DNA of 50,472 nt from Candidatus Methanovorans sp. (GCA_020793565.1 DQIP01000231.1:1-50472); one strand, 5' to 3'; positions 31,026 to 42,026 are shown, counted from the first letter of the stretch. Notes: a model not told the origin generated them from the sequence alone. Program-made: numbers and translations.

Positions 31026-32060
31026 ATGGTTGATGAAATATCCATAATCGAATTTTTTATTGTAATCATTCTTGTTACACTCTCTGCATTTTTTTCATCG
31101 GCTGAGACCGCATTTATATCAGTAAACAGGATAAAAATGTTGCACTTGTCTGAAGAAGGAAATCGGAATGCTAAGATAATCCATGAGGAATTGCAGCATC
31201 CGGAGATCTTTATCACCACAATACTTGTGGGGAATAATATCGTAAACGTTGCATCGTCCGTACTTGTGACAGCCATTGTGCTTGAGTATTTCGGGAACGC
31301 CGGCATCGCTATCGCAACAGGACTTATGACAATCGTCATACTGGTTTTTGGTGAGATCGTACCAAAAACGTTTGCTGCAAAACATGCAGATACATATTCA
31401 CTCAGGATCGCAAAACTCCTGCTGATTTTAACAAAGGTCATGTATCCTGTAGTTGCCGTATTTGCAGGGATCACACACATCATTTTCCGTATATTGGGGG
31501 TCAAGGAAAAGATAAAGAACCCGTTCATCACAGAGGAACAGATCAAACTCCTGATGAAGGTAGGTGTGGAAGAAGGTGTTTTTGAACGGCATGAAAGGGA
31601 ATATATCCAGAATATCTTTGAATTTACTGACGAATACGCAGAAGACATCATGACTCCTCGCAGCGACCTGGAATGTATCGAAAATCAGAGTGTCTTGAAT
31701 AAAGCGCTTGAAAAATGCAACCAGTCCGGCCATTCAAGGCTTCCTGTATGGGAAGGTAATCCGGACAACGTCATTGGAATGATATTCGCAAAAGACCTGC
31801 TGAGATTCAGTGACACCGAACTTGCCACGAAAATCGTAAAAGATATTCTGCGCCCGATTTTAATCGTAGGGGCAAGGCGAAAGATAGCCTCGATCTTTCG
31901 GGAACTGCAGACAAGAAAGATGCAGATAGCAATTGTTGTTGACAAAAACAAAAAGGTCATAGGCATTGTAGCGATCGAAGATATTTTAGAAGAGATTGTA
32001 GGTGAGATACTTGATGAGTATGATGTTGAAGAGATCGAGCAGGAAAATGCGATCAATTGA
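31026..32060 (+). CDS. CNNM/CorC (hemolysin-like) membrane protein with CBS domains
   Basis: SAFFSSAETAFISVNRIKMLHL DUF21; EDIMTPRSDLECI and VDKNKKVIGIVAIEDILEEIVGEI CBS pair. Confidence 0.9.
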   Translation: MVDEISIIEFFIVIILVTLSAFFSSAETAFISVNRIKMLHLSEEGNRNAKIIHEELQHPEIFITTILVGNNIVNVASSVLVTAIVLEYFGNAGIAIATGLMTIVILVFGEIVPKTFAAKHADTYSLRIAKLLLILTKVMYPVVAVFAGITHIIFRILGVKEKIKNPFITEEQIKLLMKVGVEEGVFERHEREYIQNIFEFTDEYAEDIMTPRSDLECIENQSVLNKALEKCNQSGHSRLPVWEGNPDNVIGMIFAKDLLRFSDTELATKIVKDILRPILIVGARRKIASIFRELQTRKMQIAIVVDKNKKVIGIVAIEDILEEIVGEILDEYDVEEIEQENAIN

Positions 32061-32173
32061 ATCTTACTTTCCGCACATCTCATTTGGTTTTAAATCGTAT
32101 TTTATCCCATTGAATTTCCGAGAGCACTCCCAATTATGCTATAGTTGATGTAACCAACTTGTTCAGGCTTGCA

Positions 32174-32232
32174 ATGAGAAAATTCTCGCTACGGTCGAAT
32201 TAATTTGGACTATATAATTCTATAAATGATAT
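32174..32232 (+). repeat. Diverged hairpin repeat unit
   Basis: GAGAAAATTCTCGCTACGGTCGAATTAATTTGGACTATATAATTCTATAAATGATAT. Confidence 0.7.
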
Positions 32233-32782
32233 CCTATAAAAAATAATAATTAGAAATAATAATTATTCAATTGAGGTGGGTTTTGGGACAGCCTGTAATG
32301 ATGAATCCCACTGCGCTATCGGATAAGAATCTTCTGTATGCAATTTCTATACCATCTCTGGAGATATTTATTTTTTCAGCCTGTCCCGTCATCTCAGCGC
32401 CCTCTGTGTCTCAGTGACAAACAAATAGTATGGCAGAACCACATCCATGCTACCGCCCCGACCTCCACATAATTCAATTTTAGCCTCCCGAACTAAATAT
32501 CCCCATTAATAAAATAAAGCCTTCATTATGCTTATATCCATTGGTGTTCGGTTAAGGAGTTTTGGATCAGTTCAATGGATGTATGCTATTTAGCACGATT
32601 TTTCTCTTAACCCCCATCTTCGTCAGTATGAAATAAAATAGCTATCATTAGACCGCACCCATTTTTGAATATGTTCTACACCATCTTACCCTATCGATTT
32701 CAAGTAATTGTTCATTCCCAAATACTCCCATTTGACCTATAGGTTAACCTACCTTGTCACCAAAACAGCATCGGTGATAACA

Positions 32783-33613
32783 ATGTCCCTGGAAATCTCG
32801 AAAGAATATCTATCAACCTTTAATCGTCGAATTCAAACACAGATTTATAATGAGATACGGCGAGACTATTCATTCCCCCGTATAATCTGTCGAACACTGT
32901 CAGAGCTCTTTAACTCTTATTTCGACCTGTATTTTAGCAGCCAACGAAAAGAAGGTCAGATTATCTTCTCCGCCGTTTCCAGAGATGTTCCCCCTGGTGT
33001 ACCAGTAGAAGAAATGCACTTAATTCCAGTTAGGCTAACCCTTTACGAAGGAGACGATTGCACAGTCAAGAACCAGCAGGATCTGTTAGATAAGCGAATC
33101 ACCCGCCTAAGTAACGAAGCATATGTACAGGGTACTCTACTGACGCAGGCAGATATGGCCATCCTTCTCGGTGAAAGCACAAAGACCATTATGCGACATA
33201 TAACAGAGTTGGAAAACAAGGACAAGTTGATACCAACCAGAGGAAAATGGAAAGACATCGGTCCAGGAGTGAGCCACAAAAAGCGGATACTGGAACTCTA
33301 TCTCAAAGGTTATGAATATACCGAGATCGAGAGAAATACCAAACATACCGGTGCAGCTATCATGCGGTACGTAAAAGATTTTAGCAGAATGCTTGTACTA
33401 ACAGACGAAGGTTTCAATGACACAGAACTCAGGATCATCACCGGACTTTCAGACAAGACAATTCAGGAATACAAAGACCTGATTGAAATCTATTCTACGC
33501 CTGATTATCAGGAGCGACTAACTCAACTTAGGAATATATTCCGAAAAAAAACGACACACGAAATAAACAAGGAACCAACTCTCATAAACAATTCAGGAGG
33601 ATCAAAGAAATGA
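32783..33613 (+). CDS. DUF1670 domain-containing protein (multiple HTH segments)
   Basis: LLTQADMAILLGESTKTIMRHI...PTRGKWKDIGPGVSHKKRILELYLKGYEYTEIERNTKHTGAAIMRYV. ORF opens at 32708. Confidence 0.75.
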   Translation: MSLEISKEYLSTFNRRIQTQIYNEIRRDYSFPRIICRTLSELFNSYFDLYFSSQRKEGQIIFSAVSRDVPPGVPVEEMHLIPVRLTLYEGDDCTVKNQQDLLDKRITRLSNEAYVQGTLLTQADMAILLGESTKTIMRHITELENKDKLIPTRGKWKDIGPGVSHKKRILELYLKGYEYTEIERNTKHTGAAIMRYVKDFSRMLVLTDEGFNDTELRIITGLSDKTIQEYKDLIEIYSTPDYQERLTQLRNIFRKKTTHEINKEPTLINNSGGSKK

Positions 33614-34353
33614 AGGTTCCCCCTATGATTGAGGCAAAGGTAACTAACTCTCTGCAGGGTTCGATTCTTACTTTGATCCAGAAAGATTACCAGTTCATAA
33701 CTGGCGAGAAAATACAGAACCTGTTTGTTTCTGATCTTGTTGATTTGGTGGAAAAATGCTATCGAGAACCATGGCAATTGGACGTAGGACAGATAATGTG
33801 GTTTGGAGTTAAAATTCTGGAAAAACCGAATTATGGTAAAAATAGCAAAAATACTCCACTCACGCCGGTTGTTCTGACGTTAATCTCTAAAGATGATATA
33901 GATATGAAGAATGCTGGACACACTGGTAAAGAGATCAAAGAAATGAAGGTTGCGAGGCTGTTTAAGGAGGCATATGAACAAGATGTACTAATTACGCATG
34001 ATGATGTGGCATTTCTGCTTCATTCCACTATAAACACCATAAGTCGCTACGCAAGGAATTACATGAAACGAACAGGTGAAGTGTTGCCCACTCGGGGAAT
34101 TATTCATGATATTGGACGTGCAATTACTCACAAGAAAATTATCCTCAAATTGTACAAGAATGGATATCAGACTCCTGATATTTCAAGGATGACAAATCAC
34201 ACGGAACAAGCATGTGACCGGTATATTAAGGCATATAAGAAGGTGGAAAAACTAAGCAAGACCATGAACAGTGATGAAATTGCCCAAGTATTAGAGATGA
34301 GTAGGTCTCTTGTAGAAGAATACATAAATATTTTAAATGAGGAGGAAGATTAA
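33610..34353 (+). CDS. DUF1670 domain-containing protein, second paralogue
   Basis: VLITHDDVAFLLHSTINTISRYARNYMKRTGEVLPTRGIIHDIGRAITHKKIILKLYKNGYQTPDISRMTNHTEQACDRYI; overlaps gene 1 by ATGA. Confidence 0.75.
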   Translation: MKVPPMIEAKVTNSLQGSILTLIQKDYQFITGEKIQNLFVSDLVDLVEKCYREPWQLDVGQIMWFGVKILEKPNYGKNSKNTPLTPVVLTLISKDDIDMKNAGHTGKEIKEMKVARLFKEAYEQDVLITHDDVAFLLHSTINTISRYARNYMKRTGEVLPTRGIIHDIGRAITHKKIILKLYKNGYQTPDISRMTNHTEQACDRYIKAYKKVEKLSKTMNSDEIAQVLEMSRSLVEEYINILNEEED

Positions 34354-34908
34354 TGAATGTGATGAATTACGGCAAGTGTGGAGACCTATGGGTCAAATGG
34401 GAGTATAGTAAATATTTGCAATCGAATGCATCCAAAATGTTTTTTTGCGCATCCGTTATGGGCATGAGTTTCAGTATCTGGGATATATATCCTTTCAAGC
34501 CCAACTTTTCAATTTCAGCTCTCTCCAATGATTTATTTTATATGTTATAACTATCATATAAAGTTCACGGCTTTGGATTCTGCCTCACATCTAAAAAAGT
34601 TAACAAAATGTCGATTTAGTAAAAATCGAGAGGAGTGGACGTTAGAAGAGATTATTTAGGATGGAAAATGGTGAATTTAGGAGTGATACTGGAGAACATG
34701 GGTTAACCGAATACCAATGTACTCATATCTAACGATTTCTTGCTTTGAATCCTGAGGTGGTTACTAACCCTTACCCAAATTTCATCGAGGGCTTTATGCA
34801 TAAAGTACGTCCTGTGGAAAAAAATCCTGAATATTTTTATAAGGTCGGGTCATAATTCTACATTATACACAGAGCCCAACCACAAACTATCTTTAATTTC
34901 AATACTTA

Positions 34909-35808
34909 TTGCAGGCAATGATCGCTAACGTAATCAGGACATTTAAAAAACTTGACAATAAGGACTTCAGGGTACTGACCGGTATAGAGCTCGGGATGAA
35001 GAACTTTGAATGGGTGCCTGTGGAAGAAGTGCAAAAATTCACAAAATATCCGTATGGTGCACTACAGAACAAGTTTCGTTTGCTCATGAAAGACAATCTG
35101 GTCATTCGCACGATTTTGCCATATGAAGGCTACCAGATATATTTCGATGGCTACGATGCACTTGCATTGAACACTTTAGTAAAACGGGGCACGATCAGTG
35201 CGATCGGGGATGAGATCGGGGTTGGCAAAGAATCAGTAGTGTATGAGGCTATAAAAGAGCCAGAACTTGCCATGGGTAAAATGACACCTGTTATTATAAA
35301 ATTCCACAGGGAAGGAAGAACAAGTTTTACACAGGTAAAAAGAATTCGTGAACATCTTGCAGACAAGGAACATTTCTCGTGGATATATGCAGCACGCCTG
35401 TCAGCAAAGCGTGAATATGAGATCATGGAAATGCTCTATCCGGAAGTATCGATCCCAAAACCTATCGACCATAACAGGCATGCTCTTGTTATGGCAATTG
35501 CAAAAGGTAGCCTACTTGCCAAAACCAGACTTCTTAAACCTGAATGGTTCCTGCATGAGATCATTTCCCAGATCAGGATGACATATTCACTTGGTGTCAT
35601 ACATGCTGACCTGAGCGAGTATAATATTTTTGTATACGAGTGTGGCGTACAATTTATTGACTGGCCGCAGTATGTAAATCTAGATCATCCGCAGGCGGAT
35701 GAACTGTTAAAGAGGGATGTCTTCAACGTGCTTGCCTTTTTCAAAAGGAAATATGGTATCGAAATGGATGTTGATGATGTAGTTTCAGGAATCAAGGATG
35801 GCATATAG
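34909..35808 (+). CDS. rio2: RIO2 serine/threonine protein kinase
   Basis: N-terminal winged helix; GDEIGVGKESVVYEA, IRMTYSLGVIHADLSEYNIFV, FIDWPQYVNLDHPQA. Confidence 0.93.
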   Translation: MQAMIANVIRTFKKLDNKDFRVLTGIELGMKNFEWVPVEEVQKFTKYPYGALQNKFRLLMKDNLVIRTILPYEGYQIYFDGYDALALNTLVKRGTISAIGDEIGVGKESVVYEAIKEPELAMGKMTPVIIKFHREGRTSFTQVKRIREHLADKEHFSWIYAARLSAKREYEIMEMLYPEVSIPKPIDHNRHALVMAIAKGSLLAKTRLLKPEWFLHEIISQIRMTYSLGVIHADLSEYNIFVYECGVQFIDWPQYVNLDHPQADELLKRDVFNVLAFFKRKYGIEMDVDDVVSGIKDGI

Positions 35809-35825
35809 TTGATTGGAATATAAGC

Positions 35826-36195
35826 ATATTGTGTTTGTTTAGATGGTTTTGATAAAATGTATATGCATAATTTATATTGCAAAACCCCGCACAGCAATAC
35901 CGCCGCAGGCGGCGTAATCCAGACATCATGAAAAATATACCCCGGTCGAATAAAATTGAACATTTTCAATAACATTGGTGTGTAGGGCGGATATGAAACT
36001 AATAATAACACTTTGACGAGAAAATCTTCGCTGACGCTCAGATTAACTCGAACTATATAATCCTATAAATTATATACTACGAGAAAATTCTCCCTACGGT
36101 CGGATTAACTCGGACTCGTTCGCGCCAGTGATTTGGGAATGCACCGCCCGATGCGGATTGCTTCGGCGTCAAAAATTGCTAAACAAATATCATAT
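35826..36195. mobile_element. MITE-like element, copy B (contains two 63-bp hairpin units)
   Basis: Ends ATATTGTGTTTGTTTAGATGGTTTTGAT and TCAAAAATTGCTAAACAAATATCATAT (inverted); internal segments homologous to 6696-7120. Confidence 0.65.
36016..36116 (+). repeat. Hairpin repeat, one full unit plus a partial unit, inside MITE copy B
   Basis: Units start at 36016 and 36079 (period 63). Confidence 0.85.
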
Positions 36196-36552
36196 ATTAG
36201 GTCAAACGTTGCGACGATATAACCAACCGCAGCAGAGATTTGGGGTATAATAATTTTGATTAACCTATTATTGGCATATATTTTAGACACGTTTTCCTGA
36301 TTAAGTTGGATCATAAGCACCTAAGATCCTATGCACCTAATGATCCTATGGCACCTATTAGGCTGTTATACTACTCCGCAAGTATAATTCACAGTTATCT
36401 TGTAATAAAACCGATGCATGAAGGTTAATTGATAACCAAGAGTTACAAAAAACTGACGAGGATTAGTATACCTATCGGTAACGGAGGAATACAACACCTG
36501 CGGGGATTATTAACTCGTATTAAAATCAACAACAAATGTACCAAAAAGATGA

Positions 36553-37794
36553 TCACAGGACAAACTCATCACCATTGGCAGGCGCATGTGCTTCCACACC
36601 GATTTCTTGTCTGATCCATTCTGCAAACATTTCCGTATTGTCACCGTGCATCACAAAGACGTTTTCTGTACCAGTGTCGCAGAATTCTTTCACAATATCC
36701 TTCAGTTCCCTATCACCGCAGTGAGCCGAGAAATCATACTGCTCGACCTTTGTACGAAGATGCTGGATGATCCCGTCGTTATCGATGATCCCATTATCAA
36801 CAGCCATCCTTCCGTTCGTACCTTCTACCTGATATCCTGAAAGCATGATCTTTGACTTCGGGTCATTGTACAACTTGTTTATATAATGAAGCACAGGTCC
36901 CCCGTTCAGCATTCCTGCTGTCGTGATGATGACAGAAGAATCCAGGGGTATGGACTCCCGTTTTCTTCCTTTTACAATAAATGCATTCTTGTATGCCTTT
37001 TTAAGATGTGTGTGATTTCGCAGGTAATCAGGATGTTGCATCATAAGTTTGTATGCCATAGTACCCATTCCATCAACATAAGGATGTATCCCATGTGCAT
37101 CCAGCAACATCAATATCTCCTGCGTTCGCCCGATCGCAAAAGCAGGTATTATAACAGTACCGCCGATATCAAGTGTCTCATGGAGCGAATCCATAAAAGC
37201 AGACTCTACTTCCTTTCTGGCAGGATGTTCTTCACCAAAATACGTACTTTCGATCACAAGCGTATCTGCGGTTGGAAAATCTCCTGCAGATGACACTAAT
37301 CTTGTATTTGTTGTACTGATATCCCCGGTGTAAAATAAACTCTCTTTGTTTTTTGATTCAATATGAATGGATACTGCTCCTGGAATATGACCGGCATCGT
37401 AGAACTCAACATTATATCCCTGTGTGGTGAATTGAACACCTGTATCAACTTTAGTTGTCCGCTGCACAAACTTGCGCAGGTCTTCACTGTTGTATGGTGC
37501 ATATACACCGTTTGCCTGTGCGATCTTGAGCGTATCCTTTGCAAGCATGTTTGCAAAATCAGCTGTCGGAGGCGTCATGTAGATTTCAGGATCAATGTCC
37601 ATAAGATTCGGGACCGCACCGCAGTGGTCAAGGTGACCATGTGATACCAATACGGTTTTCGGATGCATTCCGTTTAGTGGATAGAGTGGTGACTCTCCCG
37701 GTTTCATTCCGTAATCGATCAGTATCTTTTCGTCCAGAAAGACTGCTGAGCGCCCGACTTCCTGACACCCACCTTTGAATTGAATTTTCATGCT
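36553..37794 (-). CDS. Beta-CASP metallo-beta-lactamase fold ribonuclease-like protein
   Basis: LVSHGHLDHCGAVP, VESTYFGEEHPAR, VIIPAFAIGRTQEILMLL, ITTAGMLNGGPVLHYI, HCGDRELKD. Confidence 0.9.
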   Translation of the reverse strand, partial: SMKIQFKGGCQEVGRSAVFLDEKILIDYGMKPGESPLYPLNGMHPKTVLVSHGHLDHCGAVPNLMDIDPEIYMTPPTADFANMLAKDTLKIAQANGVYAPYNSEDLRKFVQRTTKVDTGVQFTTQGYNVEFYDAGHIPGAVSIHIESKNKESLFYTGDISTTNTRLVSSAGDFPTADTLVIESTYFGEEHPARKEVESAFMDSLHETLDIGGTVIIPAFAIGRTQEILMLLDAHGIHPYVDGMGTMAYKLMMQHPDYLRNHTHLKKAYKNAFIVKGRKRESIPLDSSVIITTAGMLNGGPVLHYINKLYNDPKSKIMLSGYQVEGTNGRMAVDNGIIDNDGIIQHLRTKVEQYDFSAHCGDRELKDIVKEFCDTGTENVFVMHGDNTEMFAEWIRQEIGVEAHAPANGDEFVL

Positions 37795-37839
37795 CATAAC
37801 CTCCAACATATGATTTTCAGTTTTAACTTTAATTTTAGT

Positions 37840-40071
37840 CTACAATATGGAATCCTGCCAGCCCTTGATCTTCTTAATACTAATACCAGTTGTCTTTGAC
37901 AATTCGAACGCATCAGCTTCGATCAGTTCATCCACATTCACAATGCCGGCACCTGAGAGTTTTTGTACTGTAACTTTACCGATGCCTGTGATATCAGCAA
38001 TTCTATCCGGACGTGGCGTCTTTGGTCGTTTAGCTTTCTCGGCTTCTTGTGAAGCCTGCCATTCAATGAAATTACAATTCGGACATCCAAGGTTCCATGG
38101 ACGCCTGCCGGGTGTGATAATGCGTATATGGTAGAGTCCGTGTTCTTCGCACAGCTTGTCAGTCACAATAACCTGTCCGCTCTTTGGAAGCGGAAGTGAG
38201 AAATTGCAATCAGGATAGCCTTCACATCCGATAAAGCGTGACCCTCTTTTTGACCTGCGAACCATAAGTTGTGAGCCACATTTTTTGCAGGTGCCGACGA
38301 CCTTATCTTCCCGAAGTCCGGTCCGTAGTGATTCAGAGATGTTATCCTTGTTCTTTTCGAGTTCCGAAAAGACTGAATCAAGCATTTCTCTTGATTCTTT
38401 GATCACGTCATCTTCCTTGACACTCCCAACTGCTATCCGGTCCATATCTTCTTCAAGTTTACTGGTCATATCAGGTTTTGTGATGGTAGAGGCATATTCA
38501 CCAAGTGCTTCAACGACCGCGTATGCGGTCTTGGTTGGTTGTAGCGGATTCCCGTGAACATAAGCTCTTGAGTATAATTTGCTTATGATGTCATGTCGGG
38601 TTGCCTTTGTGCCAAGTCCAAGTTCATCCATGATACGTATCAGACGCCCCTGTCCATATCTTGAAGGTGGTTTTGTCTCCTTATCGATCATCTCGGTCTC
38701 CCGAACAGTTAATCGATCTCCTTCTTGAAGCACCGGCAAAAGCCTGTCTTCAGGTGCATTGTATGGATAGTACCATCTCCACCCTGGCACTGTAAGGCGA
38801 GCACCGTTTACCTTGAATTGCTCGCCATTGATATCAAATTTGACGCGCATGGTTTCCCATTCTGCCGGATCTGCAAAGGTTGCAAAGAATCGTCTTACAA
38901 TTAGCTCATATACTTTCCATTCATCCTCTTTGAGTTCGGATTTATTTGCAAGTGAAGCAGGAAATATTGGAGGGTGGTCTGTCGTTTCCTTTTTCCCGCG
39001 CGTTGGGACTAGTTTTTTATTTTTGAGAAGTTGTTCTGCGTACTGCTTGAATGAACTTGCTTTGAACAGTTCGATCTGCGCACGCATGTCAACTGATTCC
39101 GGATATACTGTGTTATCTGTTCTTGGATATGAAATAAAACCGCTTGTATAAAGAAATTCGGCAATTCTCATGGAATTTGCAGCCGAAAAACCAATTGAAC
39201 TTGCAGCGCCGATAAATTCAGTTGTGTTGAACGGTGTGGGCACCTTGTCGATCTTTTTTGATTTCACAACGCTTGATATGACTGCATCATTACCAATGTC
39301 GAGTTTTGCCAGTATGGAATCTGCTTCCTGCTGATCCCAGAATCGGCTGGTCTTGTGTTGTACAAGGAATGTTTCTCCGTTCTGGTCTGAAAGAGTTGCA
39401 AATATTTCCCAGTAAGGTTTTGAAATAAACGCATCCCGCTCTTTTTCCCTATCTACTATTATTGTAAGTGTTGGTGACTGTACCCTGCCGACTGAAAGGA
39501 ACATTCTTCCAAGTCGCCCTGCTGATATGGATACATATCGGGTAAGGGCAGCACCCCATATCAGGTCAATGACCTGTCTTGAATGACCTGCGTCGGCAAG
39601 ATCGAAGTCAACTGACACAGGATTTGCAAACGCTTCATTGATCGCTTTTGGAGTGATCGCACTGTAATGCACACGGTCGTACGAAACATCAGGGTTCACC
39701 TTTTGTATTATCTCAAGGGCTTCGGCACCGATAAGTTCCCCTTCCCGATCGTAGTCAGTAGCGATCGTGATTTTCGTGGCAATTTTTCCGAGTTTCTTAA
39801 GGGCGGAGACGATCTTTACCTGGGTAGGCGTTGAAATGATCTCTGCATCGATTAGCAGTCTCGCATCAACTTTCTGCCAGTTGTTATATGTTTTTGGAAA
39901 ATCAACTCCAACTATGTGACCGCTAAGCCCCATAAAGATCGTTTTCCCGGCATCAATGCCATATTCATAGGTATCCACTCCGCTAACGCGAACCTGTTTT
40001 GGTTTCTTTGGTGCGAGAATAGCAGCAATTCGCTTTGCTGCAATATGTTTTTCTGCTATTATGAGATGCAT
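37840..40071 (-). CDS. topA: DNA topoisomerase I (type IA)
   Basis: TOPRIM N-terminus MHLIIAEKHIAAKRIA; FISYPRTDNTVYP active site; Cys4 zinc ribbon; C-terminal HhH. Confidence 0.95.
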   Translation of the reverse strand: MHLIIAEKHIAAKRIAAILAPKKPKQVRVSGVDTYEYGIDAGKTIFMGLSGHIVGVDFPKTYNNWQKVDARLLIDAEIISTPTQVKIVSALKKLGKIATKITIATDYDREGELIGAEALEIIQKVNPDVSYDRVHYSAITPKAINEAFANPVSVDFDLADAGHSRQVIDLIWGAALTRYVSISAGRLGRMFLSVGRVQSPTLTIIVDREKERDAFISKPYWEIFATLSDQNGETFLVQHKTSRFWDQQEADSILAKLDIGNDAVISSVVKSKKIDKVPTPFNTTEFIGAASSIGFSAANSMRIAEFLYTSGFISYPRTDNTVYPESVDMRAQIELFKASSFKQYAEQLLKNKKLVPTRGKKETTDHPPIFPASLANKSELKEDEWKVYELIVRRFFATFADPAEWETMRVKFDINGEQFKVNGARLTVPGWRWYYPYNAPEDRLLPVLQEGDRLTVRETEMIDKETKPPSRYGQGRLIRIMDELGLGTKATRHDIISKLYSRAYVHGNPLQPTKTAYAVVEALGEYASTITKPDMTSKLEEDMDRIAVGSVKEDDVIKESREMLDSVFSELEKNKDNISESLRTGLREDKVVGTCKKCGSQLMVRRSKRGSRFIGCEGYPDCNFSLPLPKSGQVIVTDKLCEEHGLYHIRIITPGRRPWNLGCPNCNFIEWQASQEAEKAKRPKTPRPDRIADITGIGKVTVQKLSGAGIVNVDELIEADAFELSKTTGISIKKIKGWQDSIL

Positions 40072-40242
40072 TGATCACTCCGGTCTTATAATATGATTGG
40101 ATATTTGTATGTGCCAAATATTTTTGTAAGTTGAAAGTTGTTATTCTTGAAGTCTCTTTTTATAATAAAAGGTTTTGATTGGTTAGGACATTGATTTTTA
40201 TATAGTATATAAGCTATGGGATTATGGTATTTGTATAAATGA

Positions 40243-40505
40243 TTTATCAAGTGTCATATTATTTTGCTGAAACTGAAGAGACCGGAGCACCAGTTTTCAT
40301 TATAGGTGGGACATTTCACTACTGCAAAATCCACAATCCAATCATACAATTCTAAGATATGCAAATACGACACCGCTTGATAACAGTATTGTATCCCATA
40401 TTTATGGTATTGGAACGTGCCGCGCTTAAGCGCGTATGGTCGCGCCGTTTTTCACATGCCTTGACCCCTTCCGTTTAGCAACTTTGTATTGTTGACATGA
40501 CACTA
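40243..40505. mobile_element. IS630-type MITE, second copy (lacks nested insertion, left end deleted)
   Basis: Nearly colinear with 16694-17116: GTCATATTATTTTGCTGAAACTGAAGAGACCGGAGCACCAGTTTTCATTATAGGTGGGACATTTCACTACTGC ... GTTGACATGACACTAGTTGC. Confidence 0.75.
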
Positions 40506-40694
40506 GTTGCTCAGTGATCAGTCTAACAAAATTACCAAAAAATTCACCAACGATTTTGACAATTACAGGGATCACATGGAAAATGACTGTAAATATTTCA
40601 TTTAGCAAATTTCGACCAATTAATGTACTGATTTTGAGGGGAAACCGGGAATTATGTATATTTATTGTTAATAATTTTTAACTGTAAAATGGAT

Positions 40695-40715
40695 GACCTG
40701 CATATTATGCAGGTC
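40695..40715. repeat. Perfect 21-nt palindrome
   Basis: GACCTGCATA-T-TATGCAGGTC. Confidence 0.7.
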
Positions 40716-40745
40716 CTATCTGAGTTTTAATTATATCTTAAACCA

Positions 40746-40768
40746 GTTGTATGCACCACGCATACAAC
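40746..40768 (-). terminator. Hairpin just downstream of argG
   Basis: GTTGTATGC-ACCAC-GCATACAAC, perfect 9-bp stem ending 12 bp beyond the argG stop. Confidence 0.5.
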
Positions 40769-40779
40769 CACATACACCA

Positions 40780-41961
40780 TTATTTTTCAACAAAACGCCT
40801 GTACATCCTTGCCTGGAATCCATGATACTTGGCAAATCCTTCTGCGTCCTTTTGGTCAATGGATGCAGTATCAAATGAGACAAGTTCCTCTGAATACAGG
40901 GCATATGGCGATGTGCGTGCAAGTATGCTTACGCTGCCTTTGTATAATTTAACTGTCACTGTGCCGGTTACACGCTCCTGCGTCTTATCGATGAATACAT
41001 TGAGGTCAGCATACAGGGGCTCGTCCACAAGCCCATAATATGCAAGTTCCGACCACTGTGCATCAACCATTGCCTTAAACTTAAGTTCGGCACGGGTAAG
41101 TACCAATTTTTCCAGGTCCCTGTGGACAGCCAGCAGGACTGTTGCTGCAGGATGTTCATAATTCTCGCGCGCTTTTAATCCAAGCACGCGATCTTCGATC
41201 ATATCAGTGCGTCCAACCCCGTGAGAACCTGCGATCGTATTTAATTTATCGATCAACTCGACCCCACCAAGATTTTCACCATCAATTGACACCGGGACAC
41301 CATTTTCAAACCCGATCACCAATGTCTGTGCAGCTGGTCCACTTTCCGGTGATACTGTCCACTCATATATCTCTTCAGGAGGAATGTACCCCGGATCTTC
41401 CAGTTTACCACCTTCAATACTCCGGCTCCAGATGTTCTCATCCACACTCCAGGGTTTAGCTGTTGTCACAGACACAGGAATGTTATGTTCCCTGGCATAT
41501 TGGATCTCCCACTCGCGAGTCAAATTCATATCCCGCATGGGTGCGAATACATCCATATCCGTAAGCCTGAACACTGCCTCAAAACGTAGCTGGTCATTGC
41601 CTTTTCCAGTGCAACCATGTGCAAGCGCACTTGCACCTTCTTTTTCTGCGATCTCTACAACTTTTTTGGCAATCAATGGACGTGCAATGGATGTACCCAT
41701 CACGTATCCTTCATAATCCCCGTTTGCCTTTATAAGCGGAAATATATAATCCTGCACAAATTCATCCCGGACATCCAGAGTATAATGCATGTCGCTTATA
41801 TTCCTTGCTTTCTCTTCTGCTTTAGCAACATCCTCACGTGGTTGTCCCACATCCACTGCAACTGTAATAACCTCGTCGCAGCCATATTCCTCTTTTAGGA
41901 TTGGAATGCATATGGATGTGTCCAATCCACCTGAATACGCCAACACTACTTTTTTTAACAT
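40780..41961 (-). CDS. argG: Argininosuccinate synthase
   Basis: [31 protein letters not shown]; 393 aa. Confidence 0.97.
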   Translation of the reverse strand: MLKKVVLAYSGGLDTSICIPILKEEYGCDEVITVAVDVGQPREDVAKAEEKARNISDMHYTLDVRDEFVQDYIFPLIKANGDYEGYVMGTSIARPLIAKKVVEIAEKEGASALAHGCTGKGNDQLRFEAVFRLTDMDVFAPMRDMNLTREWEIQYAREHNIPVSVTTAKPWSVDENIWSRSIEGGKLEDPGYIPPEEIYEWTVSPESGPAAQTLVIGFENGVPVSIDGENLGGVELIDKLNTIAGSHGVGRTDMIEDRVLGLKARENYEHPAATVLLAVHRDLEKLVLTRAELKFKAMVDAQWSELAYYGLVDEPLYADLNVFIDKTQERVTGTVTVKLYKGSVSILARTSPYALYSEELVSFDTASIDQKDAEGFAKYHGFQARMYRRFVEK

Positions 41962-42026
41962 GATATCATTTCCTTAAATATAGTCACAATTTTAACATTA
42001 TGTGAAAAAGTTATATTTCATATACA

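Larger units (their letters stand above)
32539..34719. mobile_element. Candidate undescribed element: DUF1670 gene pair bracketed by two nested inverted-repeat pairs
   Basis: Outer pair CATTGGTGTTCGGTTAA (32539-32555) / TTAACCGAATACCAATG (34703-34719), 16/17. Inner pair ATACTCCCATTTGACCTATAGGT (32722-32744) / ACCTATGGGTCAAATGGGAGTAT (34384-34406), 22/23. Confidence 0.55.

Noticed and set aside
31016-31651. 211-aa minus-strand ORF
   Set aside because: Antisense of the CNNM/CorC gene; low-complexity shadow translation.
32390-32425. TCAGCGCCCTCTGTGTCTCAGTGACAAA, resembling half of the CACAGAGG hairpin repeat
   Set aside because: Only one arm and short; could be a decayed copy but not enough to call.
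34353-34550. 65-aa ORF after the second DUF1670 gene
   Set aside because: Spans the inner inverted repeat and has no family resemblance; probably not coding.
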